A stretch of 64,000 bases of DNA. It comes from Eutreptiella sp. 'Long Island Sound 2002'. Its lineage: Eukaryota; Euglenozoa; Euglenophyceae; Eutreptiales; Eutreptiaceae. Positions 28,364 through 38,439 of the stretch are shown here, piece by piece (within the stretch, counting starts at the first letter, position 1; every line of letters starts with the position of its first letter). The stretch covers positions 28,563,771 to 28,627,770 of the forward strand of contig OZ038384.1 of the NCBI GenBank assembly GCA_964036045.1. Direction: 5' to 3'. The notes under the pieces were generated by a model. The model did not search any database, was not told the origin of the DNA, and was given only the letters and a program-made list of their open reading frames with translations. The translations under genes were made by a program, and so were the position numbers.

Positions 28364-30040
28364 CTACCTCTGGGTGGCGGTGGCGACGTTGGCGCTCTTG
28401 ACCATCTCGATCTTGGCGATGTCCAGCTCCTTCTGGGCGCGCGCGGCGACCCTGGCGATGCGAGTCATCTCGCCCTTGCCCCTGTCTACCTCGCGCTCGA
28501 GGGACTGGACCCTCCTGCGGAGGTAGACGATCCACCGCCAGGTGGAATCCGGGTCGCCGTTCCCTGGTGGGTCGTCGGGGTCCCCAGGGGGTCCTCCAGG
28601 AGGGCCTCCGCCGGGTCCGCCCGGTCCAGGGGGTCCTCCCCCGGTCCGGTGGTCCACCTCCAGGGGGTCCACTTGGTGGGCGTCCTCCAGGGGGTCCTGA
28701 TGGTCCTCCGCCAGGGGGTCCCGGTGGGTCTCCGCCGGGTCGCCTTGGTGGGTCCGAGGATGGGGGCTTCTTCGTGTAGTCGAAGTCCATGTCATCATCC
28801 TCGTCCATGTCGCCCCACCTGGGCGTCTCGGCCTCGGAAGACTCCGAGCTCCGGTAGGGAGGAGGGGGATCCTCATCCTCACCCACCGCCTGCATGGGGA
28901 CGTCTCTGCCTCCTCCGCCAGCCACTCCTCGGCGATGTCGGCGGCCTCGTTCACCCCCGTCGCTGGCGGTGAAGAAGGGGTCACTGTCGTGGGGGTGTCC
29001 GCCCGCTGGCCTCCGTGCCCTCTTGGGGGTCTTCCCCTTACCCTTCCTCCGTCGGTAGGCAGTGGGGCCACTGCTCCCACTGCTGCCCGTGTCCACCTCC
29101 TCCGGATCCAGTGCCATCTTGGAGGAGGCGTCCCCTTCGAAAAGCTTTCGAAGGGTCTCCACTCGGGATCCTCCCGGGGGAGTCTCCCGGCGGAGCTTGG
29201 CCTCCGCCTCCGCCATTGCGGCGGCCGTGGCTGCGGCAGCTCGCCCTTCGGCTTCCTCCCAGGCACGAGCCGCCTCGGCTTCCCGGGCCTGCTGCAGCCG
29301 AGCCTTCTCCGCTTCCAACGCCGCCAACTCCGCCTCCGTCTTGGCCCTCTCCTCAGCGACCTTCCGTCGCGCGGCCTCCATGGCGTCCTTCTTGGCGGCG
29401 TCCGCCTGGGCCTTGGCCGTTGCTTCGGCGTGGGCCCTTTCCTCCGCCTCCTTCTTTGCCCTCTCTTGGGCCAGCGCCACTTCCAGCGCCTTCACCTCGG
29501 CCTCCTTGCAGGCAATGGCCTCCTGCGTCAGGCGGGCTTCCTCGGCGGCTGCCGCCACCTCACCCTTGACCTGGGCAGTCGCTGCCTCATGGGCGGCTCC
29601 GGCCGTGAGTCCGGCCGCAATGGCCGCCACGGTCGAGGCGTGGATGGCCATGCCATGCTCCCACTCCGCAGCCTCCTGCTGGGCGATACCGACGGCGCCC
29701 TCCATGGCAGCGTTCTGCTGCGTGGCCCGTTGCCGGGCAACCCGAAGGTTGCAGGGCACCCCACAGGCGCGCTCACAGGCGCGCGCCACGTCCCTTTGGT
29801 CGGTAGCGACGCTGCTGCTGGAGATGGCCTGGTCGGCCGGCATCCTCCCGCGGTGGGCTGACTCCACGTCGCTGCTGGGGCCTGACTTCCTCAGGAGCAG
29901 CGGACGGGGCTTGGCCTTGGCCTGCTTGGCGACTTCCAGGAAGTCGCCAAGGGTGGTGTGGCCGGGGTGGTGACCGCCACCGGCCCGTTGGGGGCTGTGG
30001 GCTGGGGTTCCGCCCCTGGCGCCTTGGGTGGCTTCGGCCA
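28364..30040 (-). pseudogene. gag: Ty3-A gag, long N-terminal extension
   Basis: Frame 2 (30040 to about 28620) encodes a long Ala/Glu/Arg-rich helix (A-E-E-R-A-K-T-E-A-E-L-A-A-L-E-A-E-K), then an acidic segment (D-M-D-E-D-D-D-M-D-F-D-Y) and a Gly/Pro repeat of the type P-P-G-G-G-P-S-G-P-P-G-G. Within the Gly/Pro stretch the coding switches to frame 1 (about 28620-28364): L-R-R-R-V-Q-S-L-E-R-E-V-D-R-G-K. It ends at a TAG at 28362-28364, in frame with the next part of Gag. Such a large coiled-coil N-terminus is well beyond the usual Ty3 Gag length. The start is unknown because the 5' end is replaced. Confidence 0.6.
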
Positions 30041-30510
30041 AGCAGTCGATGACAACGATCACCATCTTCGGACTGGGAGAACCTTGCCAATGCCAACCAC
30101 GACAGGAGTGACGGAAGAGTTCGTGGTGCGGCAGCTACGCCGGCAGGACGAGGTGGCTCTGCGATACCGAGTGCGCCATGTACCAGAGAAGGAAGAGTAC
30201 TTGAGCATCCGGTGGGATGCCCGGGGGAAAGCGAGTTCGGAGGTCTTACGAGAACGCCATTGCGGGAAAGTAGCCTGGTAGACGGCGCGGTGGAGATGTG
30301 GAGCGCGGCGCTGGGACTGGGATCCACCGTGAAGGATCTGGCCTGGGTGTACCAAGAACAAGTGGCCTCAAAGGTGGCAGTACAAGCGCAAGCGCTTCCG
30401 TCATCAGAGAGGGACGTGTACAAGATGGCGGCGGCGGCAGGCAGGATCTTCTCGCTGGACATGAGTATGCATCTCAAAATCTCTGCAGTAGTCTGTGAGT
30501 AGATGCAGAT
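30041..30510 (+). repeat. Mosaic of RS-exon repeat fragments and a foreign coding fragment
   Basis: 30035-30063 (AGCAGTCGATGACAACGATC) matches RS exon R2 (about 6500). 30064-30092 matches the intron text TTCGGACTTGGACAACCTTG, so the intervening ~120 bp are lost. 30450-30505 matches the intron end (ACATGAGTATGCATCT...). Between, 30090-30440 is coding-like in frame 3, then frame 2 (for example V-V-R-Q-L-R-R-Q-D-E-V-A-L-R-Y-R and V-K-D-L-A-W-V-Y-Q-E-Q-V), origin unknown. Confidence 0.6.
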
Positions 30511-31470
30511 GCAGACGCAATGAAGTCCAGCGTCAGGAGTTCTGAATTTTGATTAATTTAATGATTTCATTGAGCGGTGGTGTTGTTGATAGATAGTCAG
30601 CTTCAGTTTTGGAGAACCCGTGGGGGTCACATGTGAATTTTTGTGTGTGTGGCTTCCCCCACCCTCTGATCCCCCCCCCCCCATGTGACTGCCCGGCAGT
30701 CCCCTGATCTCTGCCAAGTTGCATTTTTTTTTCACCATGGAGGTAGGAGCACCCTGGGGCAATGCCTCCTTTGTACCAGTCGGAGCCGCCCTGTGTGCTG
30801 CCAGGCCCGCTGTTGGGTTTTCTTTTTGTCCTCCTAAGAGGTCTATATGTGCTTGTCCAGGTGCAGTAAGTGGACGGCTATACCAACGCTGCCCTGGATT
30901 TCTTTCGCCTTGGCAGATGGAAGGGGTAAAGAGGAAAGGCTGCTGCGCCAAAAATTGCAGCCTGGGAACTCTGGGCCCCCTTTGATGTAGAGTCCGATGT
31001 CAGCAGTTCAATTCTGCCTGGGAACTCTGACATTCCTCTCCAAGCAGGTGCCCTTCTTATATTTTGTATGTATTTGCATGCACTGTATTTGCATGCTGTT
31101 TTTTACGCCTTTTGATTTCTGGAAGTGGAGATGCCTGAGCTCTGTGTTCATTCTGCACTTTGTGCGATGTTGAACTGATTGAGAGAACCAGATGCTCAGA
31201 TGCTCAGAGTGGTGCGGCTTGTTGCGATTGTCCTTTGTTTTCATCACCATTGGTGGTTCCTTGGACTGAAGCGTGCTTCCAGTTGTATTGCACCAGTGTG
31301 GACCGATGAAAATAACCAAGGTCCGAATGAAAATCACTGAGTCACAAAGCCAATATCCGCGTTGGGAATTAATCGATACATTGTGCTTGGGTTTTTGTAA
31401 GTGAAATAAGCTTCCGTCTACCACCAGTGTGCCTGAGCAATCGCCAGTGTGCCTGAGCAATCACCTTTGG
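30511..31470. other. No gene; repeat fragments
   Basis: C run at 30668-30681. 31315-31465 carries the dispersed repeat 'GAAAATCACTGAGTCACAAAGCC...GTGCCTGAGCAATCGCCAGTGTG' also found at 33445-33660. Confidence 0.4.
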
Positions 31471-31485
31471 CCGTTGGCTGCAAGT

Positions 31486-32815
31486 AGCTGGGCGTCGTGC
31501 CGGTGTCCTCCGACGCACCCTTGCCTGGTGCTACAAATAAACACAACGGTCAACCTTTGGCTGAGCCGGGTGAGGGTGCACACGGGGACCAGCGGGGAGC
31601 GAGGCGCCCGATAGCTCTGAGCATGCGAGTGTCTGCGTGGTAGGGAGACGGTGCGAATGGCGGTGAGGTAACCTCACATGTGTTGCGTTTGCGGTGCCTT
31701 TGTTTTTTTTTATCTCATGCCAAGGCCTGTGGTGCTGCCGTGCTTCCACCCCCTGCGTCCGCCGGCGCCAGCGCATATGGACCGGCGCAGGCGCCAGCGT
31801 GATTGGGGGCGTTGGGAGGAGGACCGGCAGCGGGGCATCGCACGCGCCCACCCGGTGCCGGTGCTGCGGGGAAGGGCGCGGGAGCTCACGGCAGCGGTGA
31901 GCGGTGCACGGCGCTGGGGAAAGATCGTGGACGCCGCGTGCGTCTTGTACGCGGTTTGCATGCTCTTCCCCGGCGCCCTGGACCTGACAGCGCTCCCGGT
32001 GGGGGCGTTTGAGTACTTCATCAGCGTGGGAGCCTCGCGCCCGCGGCGTCCGTCAGCCTCACAGGAGTTGGGCTGGCGGTGGCCCCGGGAGCGATGCGTG
32101 CGGCGCTGCGATGGAGATACTGGGCGGAGGCGACCTACGTGTGGAGAGCGCCGCAGCAGCACTTCCTGGCGGCTGCGATGCGCCAGGCGGTGTATAATAT
32201 AATATTGCCCCTCTGGAACGCAGGGCCGTTCGACCTGCAGGGCGTGCGGCAATGGGTCCCGGACCAGTGGTGGCATTTGCCACGGTGCAGGCTGGTGGTG
32301 TTGACTGGCTGGTGTCCGGGTCTGTTGGCGGGTAGTGCAGAACACGCGTTGGGGCTGTCGTACACGGGTTGGCTGGCGTGTAATCAGCATGGGACAGTTT
32401 ATGTGGGTCAGGACCCGGATGCGGCCTTAGAACTCATCCGGCAGTGGCTGCCGGTCGTGTGGGAGGCTTGGTACTTCTGCATGCCGCAGCCTGAGTTGTT
32501 GCAGTCACCGCCTGTGGTTGCGAGACCAGATGCAGAGGTGCGGTGTTGGGAGGGTGCTGTGGGTCGGGAGAGGCTGTACCGCGCTGCGGTAGCCATTGCG
32601 AAGGACTGGTACGCGCGGCGGGTGCCCGTGCGTATGATGCGTGATGCGCTCGAATTTTGTAGCTCACGCGACAAGCGTGCTGCGGGCCGAGAGTGGCTGA
32701 GTGCGCCTGGGCGTCGTGCCCCTGCCTACTGACGTGCCCTCACCCGGTGCAGCAACCAAACACAACGGTCAGCCTTTCGCCGAACCGGGTGAGGGGGCTG
32801 TTGGGGCCATGAGAA
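31486..32815 (+). mobile_element. GC-rich island A between ~90-bp direct repeats
   Basis: 31486-31602 and 32708-32812 share GGGCGTCGTGCC, then CACAACGGTCAACCTTTGGC / CACAACGGTCAGCCTTTCGC and CGGGTGAGGG. They flank one coding block, consistent with a small repeat-flanked element. No terminal TG...CA or target-site duplication could be defined. Confidence 0.45.
31678..32732 (+). pseudogene. Trp-rich protein of unknown family (island A)
   Basis: Frame 1 (to about 32030) reads D-W-G-R-W-E-E-D-R-Q-R-G-I and L-P-V-G-A-F-E-Y-F-I-S-V-G. Frame 3 then carries on: A-L-R-W-R-Y-W-A-E-A-T-Y-V-W-R-A, V-R-Q-W-V-P-D-Q-W-W-H-L-P-R, and ends A-P-G-R-R-A-P-A-Y-stop at 32732. A frameshift or intron joins them. 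W-V-P-x-x-W resembles W-V-P-P-I-D-W in island C and W-I-P-P-V-E-W in island D, so I place it tentatively in the same family. Function unknown. Confidence 0.35.
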
Positions 32816-33022
32816 GTTACGGCGTCCGGTTACAGCGGCAAGAGTGCTATAATTGACGCAGTGCGACTGCGAGGGGGGGTGTCACGGCGTAGGCGTGTGT
32901 TGCGCGGGGTGCGTGTGTTGCACGGCGCGGCCGATCAAGGCGCGCAGCCGATTTCTATTTTTTTTCTTTCAGGGCAGATTCAGCCTGCTATCATGTCGGT
33001 GTAGGGGAGTGTTTGCGCCCTA

Positions 33023-33350
33023 GACTCGCATACCGACGCTACTTATCATTTTCTGTGTGCATGTGCTTTTGCTTGTTGGCAGATGTGAATTTAGACCAAA
33101 ATGAGGATTGCCATAAGCAAACCCAAGTTTGGTCTGTGCAGGATTGAGTGTATATGTGTCTGCACTGATTGTCCGCTCAGTTGTCTTTTATATTTTGTAT
33201 GTCGATGGCCCACCCACCCACCCTGGACAGTATCTATGGCACAGGCTGCCTCATGCGACATCACGCCCCAGACTCGCATACCGACGCTACTTATCGTTTT
33301 CTGTGTGCATGTGCTTTTGCTTGTTGGCAGATGTGAATTTAGACCAAACA
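33023..33350 (+). repeat. ~80-bp direct repeat pair
   Basis: GACTCGCATACCGACGCTAC through TGTTGGCAGATGTGAATTTAG occurs at about 33023-33100 and again at 33268-33347. Confidence 0.8.
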
Positions 33351-33660
33351 CCAGTGTGCCTGGGCAATCACCAGTGTGCGTGAGCAACCAGCAGTGTGCC
33401 TGAGCAATCGCCAGTGTGGACCGATGTAAATAACCAAGGTCCGAATGAAAATCACTAAGTCACAAAGCCAGAATCCCCGTTGGGAACCAATCGATACATT
33501 GTGCTCGGGCTTTTGTAAGTGAAATCAGCTTCCGTCTACCACCAGTGTGCCTGAGCAATCGCAAGTGTGCCTGAGCAATCACCAGTGTGCCTGGGCAATC
33601 ACCAGTGTGCCTGAGCAACCAGCAGTGTGCCTGAGCAATCGCCAGTGTGGACCGATGTAA
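33345..33660 (+). repeat. ~20-bp tandem motif CCAGTGTGCCTGAGCAATCA
   Basis: The motif and its variants are stacked at 33348-33418 and 33540-33652, and also appear at 31420-31465. Each stack sits next to the same larger repeat (GACCGATGTAAATAAC...GAAAATCACT...GATACATTGTGCT). Confidence 0.8.
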
Positions 33661-33935
33661 ATAACGGAGGTCCGAATGAAAATCACTGAGTCACAAAGCC
33701 AGGATCCGCCTTGGGAACCAATCGATACATTGTGCTTGCGAGCCTTATGTGGAAGTACCATTCAGCACTTCACGAGCATGAAAGTAGATGAAAACTCAAT
33801 TCCACCAACCAAGAAGCTAGTTTGGAGCCTTTTGAAAGTGAGTTGCACCTACTACACCAGTTGGAACATGGTACGAAAGGTCAAAAAAACGTTGCAACAC
33901 CTTTTTGCGCAAAAATCACTTATGCTTGGTTTGCG

Positions 33936-34219
33936 TAAGTGAAATCAGCTTGCGTCTAGAGGTTTGGGTACTAGGGTGCTCCCCGAAAGGTCAAAAACGC
34001 ATTGAGAATGGTATGGGTAAAGCATGATTGCAATTCAACTTCGTTTCCTTGCTTAGATGTGCCTTGGTGTCGTGCATTCAACCAAACTACGTGGATTTTT
34101 GCGCAAAATCACTTATGCTTGGTTTTGATAAGTGAAATCAGCTTCCGTCTAGAGGTTTGGGTACTGGGGTGCTCCCCGAAAGGTCAAAAAGGCATTGAGA
34201 ATGGTATGGGTAAATAATG
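33936..34219 (+). repeat. ~200-bp imperfect tandem repeat
   Basis: 'AAGTGAAATCAGCTT...GTCTAGAGGTTTGGGTACT..GGGTGCTCCCCGAAAGGTC...' occurs at 33936 and again at 34131, each followed by GAATGGTATGGGTAAA. Confidence 0.8.
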
Positions 34220-34276
34220 ATTGCAAGTTAGAAGGATAAAGGCATTAAGTGAAATCAGTGAAAAAGTTGTGAAAAA

Positions 34277-34611
34277 GAAGTGGAATCATGCAAGCAGTTA
34301 AAAAAGATGGGGTGCCCAGAGGTGCCGTCCCGGTTGTGCTAATGCGCATTTTGGCTGTGGGGAACACTTATACGATAATGATTTATGTCCAAGGTGGCAA
34401 GTTAGAAGGAAGTGAAATCAGTGAAAAAGGTTCTGAAAAAGAAGTGGAATCAGTGAAAGCAGTGAAAAAAGATGGGGTGCCAAGATGTGCCTTCCCGGCT
34501 GTGCTAATGCGCAATTTGGCTGTCGCGAACACTTATACAATAATAATTTATGTCCAAGGTGGCAGGTTAGAAGGAAGTGAAATCAGTCAAAAAATTCTTA
34601 AAAAGAAGTGA
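34277..34611 (+). repeat. 165-bp tandem repeat, open in one frame
   Basis: Two units keep one plus-strand frame open (34288-34611). The peptide K-K-D-G-V-P-R-x-A, V-L-M-R, N-T-Y-T-I, I-Y-V-Q-G-G-x-L-E-G-S-E-I-S appears twice, 55 residues apart. No known protein recognised. Confidence 0.7.
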
Positions 34612-34649
34612 AATCAGTTTTGTGACGAAGGGTCAGCTTAAGGACAACG

Positions 34650-37640
34650 GTGATAGAGCGACAGATGCAAGAATGTATCGACGCTGGCCTGGTCCTGGAG
34701 TACAAGGATGGGGACTACTCCCAACATTGTAGCCCCTGCTTCCTGGTGGCTAAGCCTAGGTCTACAGCCAAACGGCTGGTAGTGGACTATGGAGAGCTGA
34801 ACCAGAAGACGTTGAACCACTCAGGGTCCATTCCTAGCCTGGAGTCCATCCTCGAGAAGATAGCCTCCTGCCGCTACAAGACGAAAATGGACAAGCGGAG
34901 TTGATTCTGGCAAGTGGACCTAACGCCCAATGCCCAGGAGCTCCTAGCCCTCATCGCCCCTCATGGGAGGGTGTTCAAGTGGAAGGTCATGCCCTTTGGC
35001 GTGGCTAACGCACCGGCTCTTTTCCAAGAGCTGATGAACAAGATCCTATCCATCCTACGTCAGAGACCTGTGGTGCAAGAAATCATATCCCATGGCGCCC
35101 AGATGGAAGCACACATCGACGATGTACGCCTGGGAACAAATACCCAATAGGACCACCTAATCCTCTTAGGGGAGTTCTTTGTAGTCTGCCAGGAGAACCA
35201 CACCACACTCAAGCTGAAGAGGTGTGAGTTCATGCAGGAGACTATGCAGCACCTGGGGTTCGACATTGGCTATGGTTGGTGGACCCCAGCGGCCTCTGAG
35301 GCCAAACCCCCTAATGGATGCTAAGGTACGACATGAGGACCACAAGAAAGGACTCCATGATGTATGCAGTTTCATCGGGGCCTGCAACTTCTACCGCCGC
35401 CACATCACGAATTTCACCTACACCAGCGCCATCCTTACAGACCTCATTAAGAAGAGTACTACCTGGCGCCGGGGACCTCAAGAAGAAAAAGCGTTTGACG
35501 ACCTCAAGGACAAAGTGGCCAAGGCTAAGTGCTTGGGTGTGCCTAGAGCACAAGGGGTTATTATTCTGGTGACTGACGCCAGCAAGTTGGAGGAGGTGGA
35601 ACGCTGTTCCAGTGGCAAGCACTAGGGAAGGAGGAGTTGGACTCGGCCATTTCCCAATGGGGTACTGATGGACTCAACCAAGACGGTACTCTCAAGCACA
35701 GCTACCCTTACGACAAATGGGTCCTAGTTCCCCTGGGTCATTGGAACTGGAAATGGAACCAGGCCCGGGGTAACTACTCTACCTATGAGCACGAACTGCT
35801 CGCGGGTATGCTGGTGCTATCTTCTTAGTCCCGATTGTTGGGGAGTAACCCAGTGGTTTGGATGTGTGACCAAGAACCGGTCCGCACCTTCCAGAAGGGA
35901 CCCCCACATGAGAAGGCTAAGCTCCGATGCTGGTGGACCTACCTGAGCCAGCTACGGCTCTCAGTACATCATATCCCGGTACTCAAGAACGAGTGTGCGG
36001 ACTACATCAGCTGCAACAACTTTGACGACATGATTGGTGGCAGGTCTGAGGAGCTATCCAAGGAGGCGTTCAGCCGTATGGATGTACACGTGGACCTCAA
36101 AATGACCATGATGAGACCTCTAGATGGACTCCAACAAGTGGAGTACCTGAAAGAGTTTGGGGACATCTACAAACGCCTGGAGAAGCGTCTCAAACCCGCT
36201 CTGGTCAACCAGGACCACTGGAAGCGTGACACGACCTATCTCTGGCAGGAGGACCAGATATTCGTGCCTAACAACCGTATCCCGGCACTCCTCAAGTGGA
36301 CCCATGAGTCCAGTGGTCACGTGGGAGCGAACCGTACCCTGAAGCTGTTCAAGCAGTGGTTCCACTCTACGTCGGCTAACGATCGGCTGCAGAAGAGCCT
36401 CCAGCCCATCGTGGACAAGTGCCCGTGTCGGTCCTGTACACCTGGGGATATCAGGGACAGGGGTCTCTTTTCGACTCTCCCTGTCCCCCACTGGGCCGAC
36501 AGTGTTCTCTACTTGGACTAAACGGAGATGCCTAAGTTCGGGGGCTATGACGTTGCCCTCGTGGTGACCTGGGGCTGACCAGGTTTACCAGGGTGTTGCC
36601 ATGTACTAAACACATCACCGGCGAGGAGACCATCAACATACTCCTGGAGGAGTGGTTCTGTATCTGTGGGGCACCCAAAGAGATTAACCCAGACGAGGAT
36701 GTTCCAGAACGCTCTGACACTGGCTGGTACAAGAGAGTCTTGAGGTCCCTCAATGTCCAGGTGTCAACGGGGATTCCCTATACTCATACGAGCAACCCCC
36801 TATGTGAGCGACAGATTCGGGTTCTCAAAGAGAACGTGAGTATATGGTGCAAGACTGAACGCACCAAAGACTGGGTGAGACTACGTCCCGTCATATCCTT
36901 GATGATGTACTCCCAAGACAGTTCGGCAACTGGCTATACGCCCCATGAGCTGTTCATGGGACGTCCGGTGTGGTTCCTACACGCTCCCTATCCTGAGGAT
37001 TCCTACTCCACTGTGGGTAAGTCGCTGAAAGAGCAACAAGACAAGGTGGACAAGGCCAAGGCTATGCTCCAGAGAGTGAGGGAGCACCAGTGGAACAAGA
37101 AGAACAAGCACCGGGTGCCCGCCTCCTACCAAGGGGGAGACTGGGTGCTGGTGCACCACAGTTGGCTTGCCGCGTGGCCACGCTCCACCAGCGATGACCC
37201 CTACTTTGGGCCCTACAACATCCTATCTGTGGATGGTCACCGCATCACGGTGCGGTGTTCTCCCCGACTAGGGGGGACCCTGGTGTGCGCTGCTCAATAG
37301 CTCAACTGCTACTACGGCCCAGAGGACCTCTGTGGGGAAGAATGGGAAGTAAACGACGATGAGGTCGCCGCTCTGGACCTACAGGGCGCTGCCAGCCCAA
37401 TGGAAGTTGAAGCAGAACTCCCCGACATGAATACCGAGGAGATGGCTAAGGAAGGCTTCTACCTGGTGAAGTCGGTTATCCCACACCACTATCGCTACGG
37501 GTGGCGTTTCCTGAACCCTGTGGGAAGGGTTTGGAGTTGAAGAAGCTACCTGGGAACCCTTCTCTGCCTTTGTGCTTCCTGAGGGACGCCTAAATTCTGT
37601 TCTAGTAGACTACTCGTCCCAGAACAACCTAGGAGAGTTG
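34650..37640 (+). pseudogene. pol: Ty3-B pol remains
   Basis: RT: R-L-V-V-D-Y-G-E-L-N-Q-K, K-M-D-K-R-S-stop-F-W-Q-V-D-L (TGA at 34902), K-W-K-V-M-P-F-G-V-A-N-A-P, and H-I-D-D as the Y-x-D-D-type box. A TAG follows at 35148, then a frameshift near 35310. RNase H: V-T-D-A-S, a second frameshift (~35600), Y-S-T-Y-E-H-E-L-L-A-G, M-C-D-Q-E-P. Integrase: H-E-S-S-G-H zinc site with C-P-C-R-S-C, a stop at 36519, a frameshift near 36575, D in N-P-D-E-D-V and E in C-E-R-Q-I-R. The chromodomain-like end is F-Y-L-V-K-S-V-I ... G-W-R-F-L. At least five stops and four frameshifts: inactive. RNase H has an unusual insertion (S-Q-W-G-T-D-G-L-N and following), also fitting a distinct lineage from Ty3-A. Confidence 0.8.
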
Positions 37641-38395
37641 CTGAGGCTAGCTGAAACGCTTCTTGCCTCTCAGAAGAAACCTAGGGACTGCACCCTGCCT
37701 ATACCTCCCTATGTGTGTGTGAGTGTGCTGATCCTAAGGACCTATGAGCAAGCTGCAGAAATGGTGTCCTGATTATACCCAAGTCTGCACCCTTGTTGAA
37801 CCCGGCGGATGTCTTCACACGGTGCCACAGGGTGTGCCCCGGGTCTCTCCCCCCTAGGTGCCCACTTTCTGTGCTGGCACCGGACTTCCTTGGCGGAATA
37901 CCAAGCGCTAACGCCAAGGTATTGGTTTTCCTACCTACCTGCCTACTACAGGGGAGGGGTGGCCAAAAGCTATGAGGCATGAAAACGCCTGTTTGCTACA
38001 CGGCCAAAACCTAGACTACCACTGCCACTGCCCACCAAAACCCTGATAAAATTTCAGGAAACAGGCGGGACAGTGAAACACACACTACAGGTCCTACACT
38101 CACTACAGTGGCAACAGCCATCGAAGGATGAGCGAGCTCTGGGCTCCAGCCCTCACCCTGGCTTGCCACTCCTACACACGCAGGCTACTTGGTGTTGTTG
38201 AAGAACGTGTCTCACGCCCTGGTGGCCCATCTGTGAAAGAACAAGAGAACACAGCGCTAGTAAGCAACCTCGACCTAACAGGGACGCCACTACGCATTTC
38301 CCTGTCAGGGCTTGGAGGGAAGGAGTGCTCTGATTGCTTGCACAGCGTGTATGTCGAAGATGTCGGACTGCCCTCGCCACTTCTGGCTGAGGTGC
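37641..38395 (+). repeat. 3' non-coding region of Ty3-B, copy 1 (LTR candidate)
   Basis: Closely matches 55870-56612 (for example GCACCGGACTTCCTTGGCGG, AAATTTCAGGAAACAGGCGG). In copy 2 the match partner continues past this point; here the sequence switches at 38396 to C-rich island B. May include part of the 3' LTR, though its ends were not defined. Confidence 0.6.
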
Positions 38396-38439
38396 CGCCA
38401 CTGCGGGGACCTCAACCCCAGCCACCGCGCGCGGCCCGC

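Larger units (their letters stand above)
21184..30040 (-). mobile_element. Ty3/gypsy chromovirus Ty3-A (intact pol, broken gag)
   Basis: Minus-strand order is Gag region (30040 to about 26170), protease with Dam-like domain (26114-24432), then reverse transcriptase, RNase H, integrase and chromodomain (24667-21184). This order and the C-terminal chromodomain define Ty3 chromoviruses. The 5' LTR is missing: at about 30040 the internal sequence is joined to an RS-exon fragment. Pol is intact, while Gag has two frameshifts and two or more stops, so this copy cannot be autonomous. A second (34.6 kb) and a third (60.4 kb) Ty3 element are present; the third is closer in sequence. Confidence 0.85.
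34620..38395 (+). mobile_element. Ty3/gypsy chromovirus Ty3-B, decayed copy 1
   Basis: Plus-strand order is reverse transcriptase, RNase H, integrase, chromodomain (34650-37640), then a ~750-bp 3' non-coding region. The part from 36584 on is duplicated at 54816-56612. No 5' LTR or gag was recognised upstream. The 3' part stops abruptly at 38395, where a C-rich island begins. Confidence 0.75.

Noticed and set aside
21238-29973. Long plus-strand ORFs opposite the Ty3-A genes (for example 21238-22524, 26148-27278, 28040-28972, 28935-29861).
   Set aside because: They are antisense shadows of GC-rich retroelement coding sequence, with no motifs of their own.
20660-30500. A complete pair of LTRs for Ty3-A.
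   Set aside because: I could not find sequence at the right end (30.0-30.5 kb) that repeats the left non-coding end; the right end is RS-repeat mosaic instead.
34288-34611. A real short gene encoding two 55-residue repeats.
   Set aside because: No promoter, splice site or homologue. Kept as a repeat and a low-interest observation, not as a CDS.
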